DNA from: an uncultured Bacteroidia bacterium
Lineage (GTDB): Bacteria > Bacteroidota > Bacteroidia > Bacteroidales > ML635J-15
Reading direction: 5' to 3'
DNA: 64,000 nt
Assembly (NCBI GenBank): GCA_902791865.1
Contig: CADAXK010000007.1
Span: 1 to 64,000 of the forward strand
Shown here: positions 42,657 to 52,700 of the stretch, piece after piece
How the letters are laid out: the number at the start of each line of letters is the position of its first letter
How positions within the stretch are numbered: the first letter of the stretch is position 1
Notes under the pieces: model-generated
The model's input: the letters and a program-made list of their open reading frames with translations, nothing else
Databases searched by the model: none
What the model was told of the DNA's origin: nothing
Made by a program: the position numbers and the translations under genes

Positions 42657-43994
42657 TTATTTTATCCAGCAGTCAACATTGAACTTGCAGTCCTTGTATT
42701 CGTCATCTACCTTAATGTATACGCCTTGTACCTTGTCTTTTACCCATTCGTCGATGAGCTTGCTGTTCTTGTCTTCGAGGGCATATCTTTGCAATGTTAG
42801 GTAGTCATCCTTCATGTTTGCCTTGTGCTCCTTTACATCGAGGTCGAGGCGTACAATCTTGATTACGCGTATGCCTCTGTTGTCGCTTGAAAGGAATGGT
42901 TTCGAGTATTCGCCTTCCTTCAATGACATTATCGCAGCCTTGGTATATGGATCTAGGAAATCGGATGTCATGTGTGCATCGCCGTAGTATGGATTCATGA
43001 CTTTTCCATCGGAACCTTTGCTGTCGCCGTTGCTATATTTCTTTACAGCATCAACAAAACTAATTGTGTCGGTCTTGAGAATGTTGTAGACTTCGTTTGC
43101 TTTCTTGTCGGCTGCTTCCAGTGCTTCCATGCTTACTTTCGGTTTCATCAGGATGTGGCGGAAGTTCATCATGTTGCCCTTCTTTTCAATCATCTGTATG
43201 ATATGGAATCCGTATTCGGTTTCTACCACCTGAGAAACATCCAGAGGACTTGTAAGGTTGAACGCTACCTGCGAAAATTCAGGTACGAGGTCGGTCTTGT
43301 TGACGAAACCGAGTTCTCCGCCCTTCATTGCTGAGCCAGGGTCTTCGGAATATAAAACAGCCATTGTCGAGAAACTTTCGCCGTTTTGTATGCGTTCGCG
43401 AATCTTATTAAGTTCGCCAATAACCTTTTCCTTGTCTTCCTTGCTTACTTCGGGTTTGATGACGATTTCTGAAAGTTCGTAGTAAGCTTCGATAGTAGGT
43501 ACGCTGTCGGCAGGCAGACTTTCGAAGTAACGCTTTACTTCAGATGGTGTTACTTTTGTGTCGCCGATAATCTTTTGCTGTACCTTTTGTGCCATCATTT
43601 GTTCCTCGATAGTGCTTCGCAAGTCATTTTTTATCGACTTGATGGTTTTGCCGAAATATTCTTCCAGTTTTTGCTCCGATCCTATCTGGTTTATGAAAAC
43701 GCTAAGACGGCGGTCAAGTTCGGTTTCGACTTCTTTGGGAGTAACCTCGATACTATCTTTTTGCGCCTGCACATAAAGCAGTTTTTGGAACATCAAGTCC
43801 TCGAGTATTTCGCAGCGGGTGTTTGGGTTGACATCCATCTGCTGGCTAGCCATCTGTATGTACTGGTTCTCGATGTCGGACATCATGATAATTTCGTTTC
43901 CAACTATTCCGACAATCTTGTCGATGATTTCCTGCGAGTAAACGTTTGCACCTATCAGCAGGCATATTATTGAGATAAAAAATCTTCTTTTCAT
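42657..43994 (-). CDS. SurA-like periplasmic peptidyl-prolyl isomerase
   Basis: The 445-residue protein has a signal peptide (ISIICLLIGANVYS), a SurA N-terminal chaperone domain (EIIDKIVGIVGNEIIMMSDIENQY...) and two parvulin domains (about 174-275 and 278-390), with characteristic GGELGFV and GYGFHIIQ/GIRVIKIV motifs. It helps outer-membrane proteins fold and supports T9SS cargo. It is 3 bp from its upstream neighbour, so co-translated. Confidence 0.92.
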   Translation of the reverse strand: MKRRFFISIICLLIGANVYSQEIIDKIVGIVGNEIIMMSDIENQYIQMASQQMDVNPNTRCEILEDLMFQKLLYVQAQKDSIEVTPKEVETELDRRLSVFINQIGSEQKLEEYFGKTIKSIKNDLRSTIEEQMMAQKVQQKIIGDTKVTPSEVKRYFESLPADSVPTIEAYYELSEIVIKPEVSKEDKEKVIGELNKIRERIQNGESFSTMAVLYSEDPGSAMKGGELGFVNKTDLVPEFSQVAFNLTSPLDVSQVVETEYGFHIIQMIEKKGNMMNFRHILMKPKVSMEALEAADKKANEVYNILKTDTISFVDAVKKYSNGDSKGSDGKVMNPYYGDAHMTSDFLDPYTKAAIMSLKEGEYSKPFLSSDNRGIRVIKIVRLDLDVKEHKANMKDDYLTLQRYALEDKNSKLIDEWVKDKVQGVYIKVDDEYKDCKFNVDCWIK

Positions 43995-43997
43995 AAG

Positions 43998-44846
43998 TTA
44001 ATTGTTGCCAATTACAATAGTTCCGTCAGATTTATATTTGTTCATTAGTTCCCGTTTGTTCTGCAAGTATTTATCGTGTCTGCGCTTGTTCATAATAATC
44101 TGTATGATTCTAGGTTTTGCAAGCTCGATTGGCAGAAGGTCGCCTGGGATAAGATAGTCGTCAATTTTGACCAAGTAGTGCAGTGTGTCGTGTACGAAGT
44201 CGAGAGTATTTTTGTATTTGAGTTCGTAAGGTTCTATGTTTCCGCTGAAGTTTATCAGTTTTATGAAGTCGTTGAGTTCTACCCATTCCTTTACGAAGTA
44301 AACATTTTTGTCGGGACCATCGCAGTAGTCGCCGAGTTCCTGTTCGCTGTCGAGGTCGCTTTTGCGTAGTTTTTCGAAAATTTCGTAGTAGCGTACAATT
44401 TTTGGCGAAATTGTCATGTAGTGTGCCTTAATGTATGTGGTGTTAATGACATATTCGTTCAAATGCTTGTCGTAGTAGTCGTTGATTTCCTTTTCGGTAA
44501 CATTCATGTTCACATTGCTGTATATGTACTTTTGGCAGTATTCCTGTGAGAATAGCTGGCGGCGGTACTGCATAGCCTTGCGGTTGATTTCGGCAGTGTC
44601 GTACAGAAGTTTTGTGGCTTCGCTGTACATTATTCGTTCTGTAAGCCAACTGTCAATGTATTCGTCAGCAAGTTCTGCGCTGTCGTTGCCCTTGGAGAAT
44701 GCTCCAATTGCGTGCATGAGTTCTGTTTCGGTCAGTTTTTCCTTGCCGAAACTAGCCACATACTTTTCCTGCACGGGTTCTTCGCTCTTGTGAGAGCACG
44801 AGCAGATGACAATTGCTAACAATATGAATGCAATGTACTTTTGCAT
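43998..44846 (-). CDS. Periplasmic lipoprotein of the foldase cluster
   Basis: The 282-residue protein has a lipoprotein signal (AFILLAIVICSCSHKS, lipobox CSC). The N-terminal part (about 20-140) resembles the SurA/PrsA chaperone region (YVASFGKEKLTETELMHAIG). No complete parvulin domain can be seen in the rest, so it is probably a foldase relative that has lost the isomerase site. It lies 2 bp after one parvulin gene and 3 bp before surA. Its tight linkage suggests that it works with them. Confidence 0.72.
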   Translation of the reverse strand: MQKYIAFILLAIVICSCSHKSEEPVQEKYVASFGKEKLTETELMHAIGAFSKGNDSAELADEYIDSWLTERIMYSEATKLLYDTAEINRKAMQYRRQLFSQEYCQKYIYSNVNMNVTEKEINDYYDKHLNEYVINTTYIKAHYMTISPKIVRYYEIFEKLRKSDLDSEQELGDYCDGPDKNVYFVKEWVELNDFIKLINFSGNIEPYELKYKNTLDFVHDTLHYLVKIDDYLIPGDLLPIELAKPRIIQIIMNKRRHDKYLQNKRELMNKYKSDGTIVIGNN

Positions 44847-44848
44847 TG

Positions 44849-46825
44849 TTACTTGCTTTCGGAAAGTTCCTTTACAATCTGGTCAAGCATTTCCTCATGA
44901 ATCTTCACATTGTATTTCTTGTGCAGACTTTCAGTCCATTGCTTTTCAAGGTAATCCTGATATGCAGCGGTGACAATGCCTCTGATTTCGCTGAGTTGCT
45001 TTGTGGTGGGGGCAACAACCTTGATTGCAGTTACGATGTTGTCCTTATCGGAGTATACTTTCGTCTGTCCTGCTGTTTCTGTAATTCCGCTTTCGCGTAT
45101 TGCATTGTCAACAAAGAGGCTATGTCCTTTCTCGTCCAATGCATATTCGCCAGCGACTACTGTTGCAGAATCCTTAGCATTAAGTTTGGCAATGATTTTT
45201 TCGTCATCAAAATTTGTGCTTAAGGCCTTAGTGAGTTCTTCCGCCGACTTTGAATTCTTGCACTTATATGTTTTGACATCGTAACGGTATCCCCACTTGT
45301 AGTTGTCCTTTACGGTCTCGTAGTAAGCTTCAAGTCCTGTCGAATCGGCAATAGCCTTGTTCCATACGGCATCGTTTGTAAGGGCAAAAAGCAAAATTCC
45401 ATCGTGATATTCCTTCATCAAATACTTGAATGATGGATATTTTTCCTCGAGGTGCTTTTCTTCGTATTCGATTATGCATTTGTCACCAAACTGCTTGTAA
45501 GCATTGAGTACTAATGTTTTTATGTCGACTGGCGTTTGTTTTGTATTGTATTTCATTATGTAGAATGCGAAATCCTTTTCGGTAAATTTTTCATCTTTTA
45601 TTTCGAAAATTACCTTGTCAAGTTTGAGCGTAGAATCTATTTTCCAAGTGCCATTGAATATGGAATCTGTAACGTATTTCTTGTAGAAAGGTGCCACTTT
45701 CTTTGACATGTCCTTTATGCCATATTCCTTGCGAAGGTTGGCAACTACAACATCACGTCCTTTGTACGACCTCATGTTTCCGCTAACCTTAGATTTTAAG
45801 TCGGCCTTGCATTCCTCGAACGACTTTATTGGTTCTTTTTCGAGGAGTTTGATAATGTGGTAGCCGTAGCCAGTGGAAACTATTTCGGAAATGTCGCCTA
45901 CATTGTTCAACTTGAATGCGGCATCTTCGAACTCGCGAATCATTCTTCCTCCGACATTTATCCAGCCCAATTCGCCACCCTTGACGGCTGTTCTGCGGTC
46001 GGCACTGTACTTGTCGGCCATTTCGGCAAAGTCGGCACCAGCTTTGAGCTGTGCATACACATTCTCGATGGTTTCCTTTGCCTCGCGCTTCTGGTCATCT
46101 GTTGCGTCTTGTGGCGAAACTACCATTATGTGTGCGATTTTGTAGCGACCTTTTGATGGACGCTTGTCGTTGACCTTTACGATGTGGTAGCCGTAACGGG
46201 TACGGAAAGGCTTTGATATTTCACCCGGCTTTGTATTGTACATTGCCGTTTCAAAATCGTAAACCAAACCAAATACGGTGCAGTATCCAAGATCGCCATG
46301 GTTCTTTGCAACTGACGGGTCTTGTGAATAGGTGTCGGCCAACTTTGTGAAATCTTCGCCTTTGACAGCCCTTTTGTAAATGTCGTTTATTTTATTCCAT
46401 GCCTTCAGAGTGTCTTCTGGCGAAGAATTGTTGCTTACTGTTATAAGTATATGGCTTACATTTACATCGTAGCACATTCTATCGTATGCTTCCTTTACGA
46501 GTTCTTCCTCTACGCTTTTGTCGCTGAGGTAGGGCTGTGCGAGTTGCTTGCGGTAGCCAGCAATTTCCTGTTTGAAACTGCGCGAAGTGTCAAGGCCCTG
46601 CATCTGTCCCTCGTGGACTTTCAACTTGAAGTTGACAAAGAGTTCCATGTATTCGTCAACATCTTTGCGCGTAACATTCCCAGTGTGACCTGCATTTTTT
46701 TTGAAAATGTGCATGAATTCGTCTGCATCAATCTTTTCGTTGTCGATTTCGAGCAGAGTCCTATCTTGAGCGCACAATATTGTTGCAAAAAGCAATGTTG
46801 CAATTACAAGTATTGTCTTTTTCAT
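44849..46825 (-). CDS. Periplasmic parvulin-type peptidyl-prolyl isomerase, two domains
   Basis: The 658-residue protein has a signal peptide (ILVIATLLFATILCA), a helical chaperone part (about 20-115) and two parvulin domains, at about 120-220 (VSHILITV, GDLGYCTVF, TRYGYHIVKV) and 225-330 (IAHIMVV, GGELGWIN, TGYGYHIIKL). The C-terminal about 300 residues are charged and of unknown function. It lies 12 bp after guaB and 2 bp before the lipoprotein gene. It should help envelope proteins fold. Confidence 0.9.
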   Translation of the reverse strand: MKKTILVIATLLFATILCAQDRTLLEIDNEKIDADEFMHIFKKNAGHTGNVTRKDVDEYMELFVNFKLKVHEGQMQGLDTSRSFKQEIAGYRKQLAQPYLSDKSVEEELVKEAYDRMCYDVNVSHILITVSNNSSPEDTLKAWNKINDIYKRAVKGEDFTKLADTYSQDPSVAKNHGDLGYCTVFGLVYDFETAMYNTKPGEISKPFRTRYGYHIVKVNDKRPSKGRYKIAHIMVVSPQDATDDQKREAKETIENVYAQLKAGADFAEMADKYSADRRTAVKGGELGWINVGGRMIREFEDAAFKLNNVGDISEIVSTGYGYHIIKLLEKEPIKSFEECKADLKSKVSGNMRSYKGRDVVVANLRKEYGIKDMSKKVAPFYKKYVTDSIFNGTWKIDSTLKLDKVIFEIKDEKFTEKDFAFYIMKYNTKQTPVDIKTLVLNAYKQFGDKCIIEYEEKHLEEKYPSFKYLMKEYHDGILLFALTNDAVWNKAIADSTGLEAYYETVKDNYKWGYRYDVKTYKCKNSKSAEELTKALSTNFDDEKIIAKLNAKDSATVVAGEYALDEKGHSLFVDNAIRESGITETAGQTKVYSDKDNIVTAIKVVAPTTKQLSEIRGIVTAAYQDYLEKQWTESLHKKYNVKIHEEMLDQIVKELSESK

Positions 46826-46837
46826 CTTAAATTTCCT

Positions 46838-48316
46838 TTATTGATTGCGTGAATAGTTAGGAGCTTCCCTTGTTATGGTTATGTCGTGCGGATGGTTTTC
46901 GACTACGCCGTTGGCGGTGATGCGTACAAACTGAGCCTTTTCGTGAAGTTCCTCGATGTTCTTAGCTCCGCAGTATCCCATACCAGCCTTCAATCCGCCA
47001 ATGAGCTGGTAAATAACCTCGTTGAGAGTTCCCTTATAAGGTACTCGTCCTGAAATTCCTTCCGGTACAAGTTTCTTGACATCGTCTTCCATATCTTGGA
47101 AGTAACGGTCCTTTGAGCCGAGTTGCATAGCCTCAAGAGAGCCCATACCACGGTATTCCTTGAACTTACGGCCGTTGTAAATGATAGTTGAACCTGGAGC
47201 TTCCTCGGTACCTGCGAAAAGTCCACCTGCCATGATTGATGATGCGCCTGCAGCTATTGCCTTCACGATGTCACCGGAGTAGCGGATGCCACCATCTGCG
47301 ATTACTGGAACGCCCGACCCCTTGATGCCTTCGCAGACATTCATGATTGCTGTGAGTTGTGGAACGCCTATACCTGCCACGATTCTGGTGGTACAAATCG
47401 AACCGGGACCAATGCCGACCTTTACGCCATCGGCACCATTCTTTACGAGTAGTTTTGCTGCATCAGCAGTTGCCACATTTCCAACCACGATGTCGATATC
47501 GGTGAATTTTTTACGGGCTGACTTCAGGACTTCGTTTACGCTCTTGGTATGTCCGTGTGCTGTGTCGATTACGAGAGCATCAACGCCGGCCTTTACCAAT
47601 GCTTCCATGCGTTCGAGCGAATCGCCTGTTATGCCTACAGCTGCAGCTACGCGCAGACGACCGTGCGAATCCTTGCACGAGTTGGGGCTTACGCTTGCCT
47701 TTGTTATGTCCTTGTAGGTGATAAGTCCTACGAGCTTGTTGTCCTTGTCAACAACAGGCAACTTTTCGATGCGGTATTTCTTGAAAATGTCCTTTGCGGC
47801 TTCGATTTTTGTATTCTGATCGGCGGTAACAAGTTTTTCCGCAGGCGTCATTATTTCGCGGATGGGCTTGCTGGCATCGTCTTGGAAACGCATGTCGCGG
47901 CTGGTAAGAATACCGCAGAGGCGTTTTTCGGCATCAACTACTGGCAGACCGCCGATGTTGTATTCGTTCATGATTTTCCTAGCATCACCAACTGTGCTTT
48001 TAACATCGATGGTGACTGGGTTTAGAATCATTGCATTTTCAGCCCTCTTCACCTGGCTTACATGGCGAGCCTGAATGTCGATAGGCATATTTTTGTGAAT
48101 TACGCCAATTCCGCCTTCGCGAGCCATAGCTATTGCCATACGGCTGTCGGTAACTGTGTCCATTGCCGCCGAAACTATTGGCGTATTGATTTTTATGTTT
48201 CTGGAAAACACCGAACCAAGAGCAACTTGTGCAGGTATGATTTCCGAATATGCAGGGATAAGGAGTACATCGTCGAATGTAAGACCGTCCATGATGATTT
48301 TGCTGTTTGTAGCCAT
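46838..48316 (-). CDS. guaB: Inosine-5'-monophosphate dehydrogenase
   Basis: The 492-residue enzyme oxidises IMP to XMP with NAD, the committing step to GMP. The N-terminal catalytic barrel starts [14 protein letters not shown]. Two CBS domains are at about 95-215 ([34 protein letters not shown]). The catalytic Cys is in [15 protein letters not shown] and the flap is [11 protein letters not shown]. It heads a minus-strand row of periplasmic foldase genes with very short gaps, an arrangement common in Bacteroidota. Confidence 0.96.
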   Translation of the reverse strand: MATNSKIIMDGLTFDDVLLIPAYSEIIPAQVALGSVFSRNIKINTPIVSAAMDTVTDSRMAIAMAREGGIGVIHKNMPIDIQARHVSQVKRAENAMILNPVTIDVKSTVGDARKIMNEYNIGGLPVVDAEKRLCGILTSRDMRFQDDASKPIREIMTPAEKLVTADQNTKIEAAKDIFKKYRIEKLPVVDKDNKLVGLITYKDITKASVSPNSCKDSHGRLRVAAAVGITGDSLERMEALVKAGVDALVIDTAHGHTKSVNEVLKSARKKFTDIDIVVGNVATADAAKLLVKNGADGVKVGIGPGSICTTRIVAGIGVPQLTAIMNVCEGIKGSGVPVIADGGIRYSGDIVKAIAAGASSIMAGGLFAGTEEAPGSTIIYNGRKFKEYRGMGSLEAMQLGSKDRYFQDMEDDVKKLVPEGISGRVPYKGTLNEVIYQLIGGLKAGMGYCGAKNIEELHEKAQFVRITANGVVENHPHDITITREAPNYSRNQ

Positions 48317-48464
48317 AGAATCTCGTATTAAATTTAAGGTGCGAAGATAAGACTTTTTTTGCAGAAATTGAAAAGTTTTTTTTGATGTGATTAAGTTGTG
48401 CTAATAGTTGAATCTTTAGTCCTAAATAAAAATGCAATAAAGTTTTTTCAACTGATAAAAAAGT

Positions 48465-48472
48465 TATCTTTG
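48465..48472 (+). promoter_or_regulatory. -7 element of the DUF1015 gene
   Basis: TATCTTTG matches TAnnTTTG, 45 bp before the start codon. A T-rich stretch (48443-48448) about 17-19 bp upstream may replace TTTG. Confidence 0.45.
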
Positions 48473-48516
48473 CGAAAAATTTTAATGTAATAACTTATTT
48501 AAAAAAGCATAAAGAA

Positions 48517-49761
48517 ATGGCAATAGTAAAACCTTTCAGAGGCTTACGTCCTCCTAAGAATTTGGTAGAGAAAGTTTCGTGTCTGCCTTATGATGTTATG
48601 AACTCGGAAGAAGCTGCACAGATGGCAGAAGGCAAGAAGGAATCGCTCCTTCATGTAACCCGCGCCGAAATCGACCTTCCAAAGGGTACCGATCTTCACA
48701 GCGAAGTAGTTTACAACAAGGCAGTTGAGAATTTCAAGAAGATGCAGAGCGAAGGCTGGCTCGTTGAGGATGACAAGCCTAAATTCTACATTTACGCCCA
48801 GACAATGGACGGTCGTACACAGTATGGTATCGTAGGTTGCGCTTCTTCCGAAGACTATTTCAACGGCATTATCAAGAAGCACGAGCTTACCCGTATCGAG
48901 AAGGAAGAAGACCGTATGGTTCTCACCCGTTACACCAACGCTAACATCGAGCCTGTGTTCTTCTCATACAAGGCTGTTCCCGAAATTGATGCAATAGTTG
49001 AAAATATCGTAAAGAACCAGCCTGCTGAATACGATTTCGTAGCAGAAGATGGTTTCGGACATCACTTCTGGGTAATCAACGATGATGCAACAAACAAGCG
49101 CATCGAAGAATTGTTTGCAACCAAGGTTCCTTATACATACGTTGCTGATGGTCACCATCGTACAGCTGCTGCTAGCCGTATAGGTAAGGAATATGCAGGC
49201 AAGAATCCAAACCACACTGGCAAGGAGGAATACAACTTCTTCATGGCTGTTCACTTCCCAGATACACAGCTCAAGATTATCGACTACAACCGCGTTGTAA
49301 AGGATTTGAACGGATTGAGCAAGGAAGATTTCATGAACAAGCTCGTACAGAACTTTGTAGTTCAGGATATGGGAACTGAAATTTACAAGCCGGCTTCATT
49401 GCACGAATTCAGCATGTATCTTGATGGTCACTGGTACAAGATGAACGCAAAGCAGGGAACTTACGACAACACTCCACTTGGTGTTCTCGATGTAAACATC
49501 CTTTCGAAGCATGTTCTCAACGACATCCTTGGTATTGCCGACCTCCGCACCAGCAACCGCATCGACTTTGTTGGCGGTATCCGTGGTCTTGGCGAACTGA
49601 AGCGCCGTGTTGATTCTGGCGAAATGGTTGTTGCATTTGCCTTGTATCCAGTATCAATGGATCAGCTCATCAACATCGCTGACTCGGGAAGCATCATGCC
49701 TCCTAAGACTACATGGTTCGAACCGAAACTCCGTTCGGGACTTGTAATCCACAAACTGTAA
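48517..49761 (+). CDS. DUF1015 family protein
   Basis: The 414-residue protein matches DUF1015: N-terminal PFRGLRPPKNLVEKVSCLPYDVMNSEEAA, a central TYVADGHHRTAAASRIGKEYAGKNP and C-terminal VGGIRGLGELKRRVDSGEM with VSMDQLINIADSGSIMPPKTTWFEPKLRSGL. The family is often encoded beside serine-biosynthesis genes; here it has no such neighbour. An ADGHHR motif suggests a nuclease/hydrolase- or ParB-like active site, but no function is established. The coding sequence has a core-gene composition, and a terminator follows. Confidence 0.9.
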   Translation: MAIVKPFRGLRPPKNLVEKVSCLPYDVMNSEEAAQMAEGKKESLLHVTRAEIDLPKGTDLHSEVVYNKAVENFKKMQSEGWLVEDDKPKFYIYAQTMDGRTQYGIVGCASSEDYFNGIIKKHELTRIEKEEDRMVLTRYTNANIEPVFFSYKAVPEIDAIVENIVKNQPAEYDFVAEDGFGHHFWVINDDATNKRIEELFATKVPYTYVADGHHRTAAASRIGKEYAGKNPNHTGKEEYNFFMAVHFPDTQLKIIDYNRVVKDLNGLSKEDFMNKLVQNFVVQDMGTEIYKPASLHEFSMYLDGHWYKMNAKQGTYDNTPLGVLDVNILSKHVLNDILGIADLRTSNRIDFVGGIRGLGELKRRVDSGEMVVAFALYPVSMDQLINIADSGSIMPPKTTWFEPKLRSGLVIHKL

Positions 49762-49781
49762 AATTTATATTTACGATTTAT

Positions 49782-49812
49782 AGGGGAGAGGCGTTTCGTT
49801 TCTCCCTTTTTT
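49782..49812 (+). terminator. Intrinsic terminator of the DUF1015 gene
   Basis: AGGGGAGAGGCG and the following CGTTTCTCCCTTT pair with G-T pairs, and six T residues follow. Confidence 0.8.
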
Positions 49813-49897
49813 GTGCACAAATATTACGACACAAGGTATACATTCTTCCTGCCTTATAGCTCTTGGTGTTTGATGTTGTTTGAAATAGTTTTGTTAG

Positions 49898-49917
49898 AGA
49901 CGTTGCGCGCAACGTCT
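49898..49917 (+). repeat. Dispersed palindrome, 20-bp core (copy 8)
   Basis: AGACGTTGCG followed by its exact reverse complement; left flank TTGTTAG, right flank GTAC. Confidence 0.85.
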
Positions 49918-49969
49918 GTACTTTGATATTGTTTGAAATTGACCGTTAGCCTTTCTGCCTTCAATCCTT

Positions 49970-51202
49970 TCAGCCTTCCAGTCCCCTATATACCTTCAAA
50001 TACCGTTCTGCACCGATTTTCAGCGAGAATAAGTCAAGCGAGATTTTGCGTAGGTATTCGCGGTCGAGGTTCTGGAGATTGTCAATCTGAGATACGAGTC
50101 CATTCAGCGTTTCATCGTCGAATTTGGTGGTAATCAGGCCAAAAGGAGTGTCGTGCATAAACTTGTCGAGGTCGCCGACATCGCCGTTGCAGATTACGGG
50201 CATTCCCATTCCAAGCAATTCGGCAAGTTTGGTGGGCGATGAGGCCTTTTTGGAGAAAACTGGCTTTATGAAGAACAGCGACACATTTCCGACAGCAATC
50301 ATTGTCGGCACATTTTCGCGGTCGGCGGGATGCACTATCGCATCGCTGTGACTGATGCCGTACTTGTCGCACAACGAGTGGATTATCTGCGGATTGTCGC
50401 GCGAGATGAAAAGAAATTTTGCATTGGGCTTGCTAGTTTTCAGTAGCTTGAAAAAGTGCATCATTTCTTCTGCCATATACCAGGTGCCGATTGAGCCGAG
50501 GTAGGTAACGACAAATTCATTTTCGGCAATTCCGAGTTCCTTGCGTTGCTGTTCAACTTTTGCTGTGTCAATTTTGTGGTAGTCAAATAGTTCGGTGTCG
50601 GCACAGCAGGGGATGACTTCTATAGGTATGTTTTCCAAGCCGGCAAAAGTGTGTATTATGTCGCGGCCTGCGTAGGTGAGGCTTATGGTGTGGTCGGCCT
50701 GTGTGAAGAAAAGCCGCTCCTTGCGCTTGAAATACTTGTAAACGGCGTTGTAAATCGGATTGCTGCGGTTCCAGAGCTTTCCGTCAACGCGCTCGTCGGC
50801 GTAGAATCCGCGCATATCGAAGATGAACTTGGTGCCGAACTTACGTTTCATATAAACGCCAACGAATGCCGAAATGTATGAGCGACAATGTATTATGTTG
50901 AAATTGTACTGCTTGTGCAGACGGCGTGCTTCCTTTTTCATGCGGAATACATCCTTTACTGTGGAAACTATTGGCGGTTTTTTTGTGTATGGAACGGGAT
51001 GCCATTGTATGTTGTTGTCGGACAAAAGTTTGCCTATGAATTCCTTGCGTTTTGCGTAGGCTTCGGGCTTTTCGGCAGATAGTATGTGAATGTCGTAGCC
51101 GTTTTTAGAAAGCACGGTGAGGTAGGGGATAACTTGCGACTGTCCGAGGCTATCGGTCATTCCGTCGTACGAAACGTAAAGAATTGATTTATTGGCGTTC
51201 AT
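49970..51202 (-). CDS. Glycosyltransferase family 4
   Basis: The 410-residue enzyme has a GT-B fold. The N-terminal part has SILYVSYDGMTDSLGQSQVIPYL. The C-terminal GT4 domain has the strand VTYLGSIGTWYMAEEMM, HPADRENVPTMIAVGNVSLFFIKP and the nucleotide-sugar-binding SPTKLAELLGMGMPVICNGDVGD. It transfers a sugar from a nucleotide donor, probably in surface polysaccharide synthesis; donor and acceptor are unknown. The start at 51202 (MNANKSILYVSY) is preferred to an upstream frame start whose first residues look non-coding. It is a single minus-strand gene. Confidence 0.88.
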   Translation of the reverse strand: MNANKSILYVSYDGMTDSLGQSQVIPYLTVLSKNGYDIHILSAEKPEAYAKRKEFIGKLLSDNNIQWHPVPYTKKPPIVSTVKDVFRMKKEARRLHKQYNFNIIHCRSYISAFVGVYMKRKFGTKFIFDMRGFYADERVDGKLWNRSNPIYNAVYKYFKRKERLFFTQADHTISLTYAGRDIIHTFAGLENIPIEVIPCCADTELFDYHKIDTAKVEQQRKELGIAENEFVVTYLGSIGTWYMAEEMMHFFKLLKTSKPNAKFLFISRDNPQIIHSLCDKYGISHSDAIVHPADRENVPTMIAVGNVSLFFIKPVFSKKASSPTKLAELLGMGMPVICNGDVGDLDKFMHDTPFGLITTKFDDETLNGLVSQIDNLQNLDREYLRKISLDLFSLKIGAERYLKVYRGLEG

Positions 51203-51426
51203 GTCAAAGCATAATTTGTTAAAAGATTGGCAAAGGTAATACAATGATTTTAATGATTAGCTATGCTGATTTAAAAATTCAACGATTTAAGAATTTAAAA
51301 ATTCAAATTGCTCAGCCACTTTATCGAGCGAAAGTTTATAAATCAAGATGGACATTATAGTTTATAATGACTTGATTAGGAATGGTTGTGCGATTCTGCA
51401 TGTAGCATTTGTAATCTATGAAAATT

Positions 51427-51482
51427 ATACCTAAAATAGGCTACCTAAAATAGGCTACCTAAAATAGGTAACCTAAAATAGG
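51427..51482. repeat. Four tandem 14-bp repeats
   Basis: The unit (A/C/T)(T/A)ACCTAAAATAGG occurs four times without spacers (51427, 51441, 51455, 51469). Each contains the near-palindrome CCTAAAATAGG. The array ends about 20 bp before a TATATTTG element and 44 bp before the AAA ATPase gene, so it may be a regulator-binding array or a slippage-prone switch. Confidence 0.9.
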
Positions 51483-51502
51483 TTGGATTTTGAAAAAATA
51501 TT

Positions 51503-51510
51503 TATATTTG
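51503..51510 (+). promoter_or_regulatory. -7 element of the AAA ATPase gene
   Basis: TATATTTG lies 17 bp before the start codon, right after the 14-bp repeats; no upstream element fits at the usual distance. Confidence 0.4.
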
Positions 51511-51526
51511 CAAAAAATTAAATGTT

Positions 51527-52651
51527 ATGCAGAATCCGTTTTTAGCCAAGGGGTATTTGTCTCCAAAGTTCTTCTGTGACAGGGAGAAAGAAACAGAAAT
51601 GTTATTGTCGAACATACAAAATGGTATCGATACAACTTTAATTTCTCCACGAAAACTCGGGAAAACAGGGCTGATACATCACACTTTTTATAAGATTGCA
51701 GAAGAAAAATTGCCATATAATACCATTTATGTTGATATTTTTGCAACACTTTCGCTGAAAGATTTTATCAAGACATTGGCGGAATCGATACTCGCAGAAT
51801 TCCCCGAAAAAACCACTATTGGCAATAAGTTTATGACCTTGCTGAAGGGGTATCGTCCTGTAATTACCTACGATCCAGTAAGCGGACTTCCACAAGTGGA
51901 ATTCAGTTTTGCTATCCCATCGGAAAAGGAATATACATTGAAGGGATTGTTTGCCTTCTTGAACTCGCAGAAACAGCATGTCGTTCTGGCATTTGATGAG
52001 TTTCAGCAGATTACTGCATATCCGGAAAAAAATGTAGAAGCACTGCTCAGGACATATACACAACAGATGCATAATATTAGTTTTATCTATTGTGGAAGCA
52101 AAAAATCCATTATGACGCAGATGTTTACCGATGTGGCGCGTCCATTTTATTCAAGTACTAGGCAATTGTCGCTTGACAAAATTGATGCTGAGAAATATTC
52201 TGCTTTTATTCGTGAGAAATTCGCACCAGCACAAGTTGATGATGATGCGATGAACTATATCCTAGAATGGTCAAGACTGCACACATTTTACACGCAATCG
52301 CTATGCAACGAAATATTTAAAATGAAGCCCAAAGTTGTGACTTTGTCGATTGTCCGTATGGCATGTCGTGAAATTTTAGAGACAGAATCATCTAATTTCA
52401 TGCAGATACGAAATTTGATAACTGACCAGCAGTGGTTGCTGCTTATAGCAATCGCAAAGGAACAGTCAGTTCAGAGTGTAACATCAGCCCAATTTCTTGC
52501 AAAATATCAGTTAGGGAGTGCTACAAATGCACGGCGAAACCTTGAGTCGTTAACTGAAAAAGAGTTGCTTCTCGAAACAATAGGTCTTAACGAAAAATCT
52601 TATTCGGTGTATAATGTATTTTTGTCGAGGTGGTTGGAGGAAACTTATTAA
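51527..52651 (+). CDS. AAA-family ATPase (archaeal ATPase-like)
   Basis: The 374-residue protein starts QNPFLAKGYLSPKFFCDREKE, typical of this class. Walker A is TTLISPRKLGKTGLI and Walker B is HVVLAFDEFQQI. A sensor-like FIYCGSKKS and a C-terminal winged-helix part (ATNARRNLESLTEKELLLE) follow. Proteins of this family are common, poorly characterised STAND-like ATPases of Bacteroidota. No partner gene is adjacent, but the 14-bp array may regulate it. Confidence 0.82.
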   Translation: MQNPFLAKGYLSPKFFCDREKETEMLLSNIQNGIDTTLISPRKLGKTGLIHHTFYKIAEEKLPYNTIYVDIFATLSLKDFIKTLAESILAEFPEKTTIGNKFMTLLKGYRPVITYDPVSGLPQVEFSFAIPSEKEYTLKGLFAFLNSQKQHVVLAFDEFQQITAYPEKNVEALLRTYTQQMHNISFIYCGSKKSIMTQMFTDVARPFYSSTRQLSLDKIDAEKYSAFIREKFAPAQVDDDAMNYILEWSRLHTFYTQSLCNEIFKMKPKVVTLSIVRMACREILETESSNFMQIRNLITDQQWLLLIAIAKEQSVQSVTSAQFLAKYQLGSATNARRNLESLTEKELLLETIGLNEKSYSVYNVFLSRWLEETY

Positions 52652-52700
52652 TGTTGTGTATATTAGGCAGCTGGCTAAAGTTTCTAAATCCAGATGAACA

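Noticed and set aside
51427..51482. CRISPR or telomere-like repeat
   Set aside because: Units of 14 bp have no spacers and only four copies; a promoter array or slippage repeat fits better.
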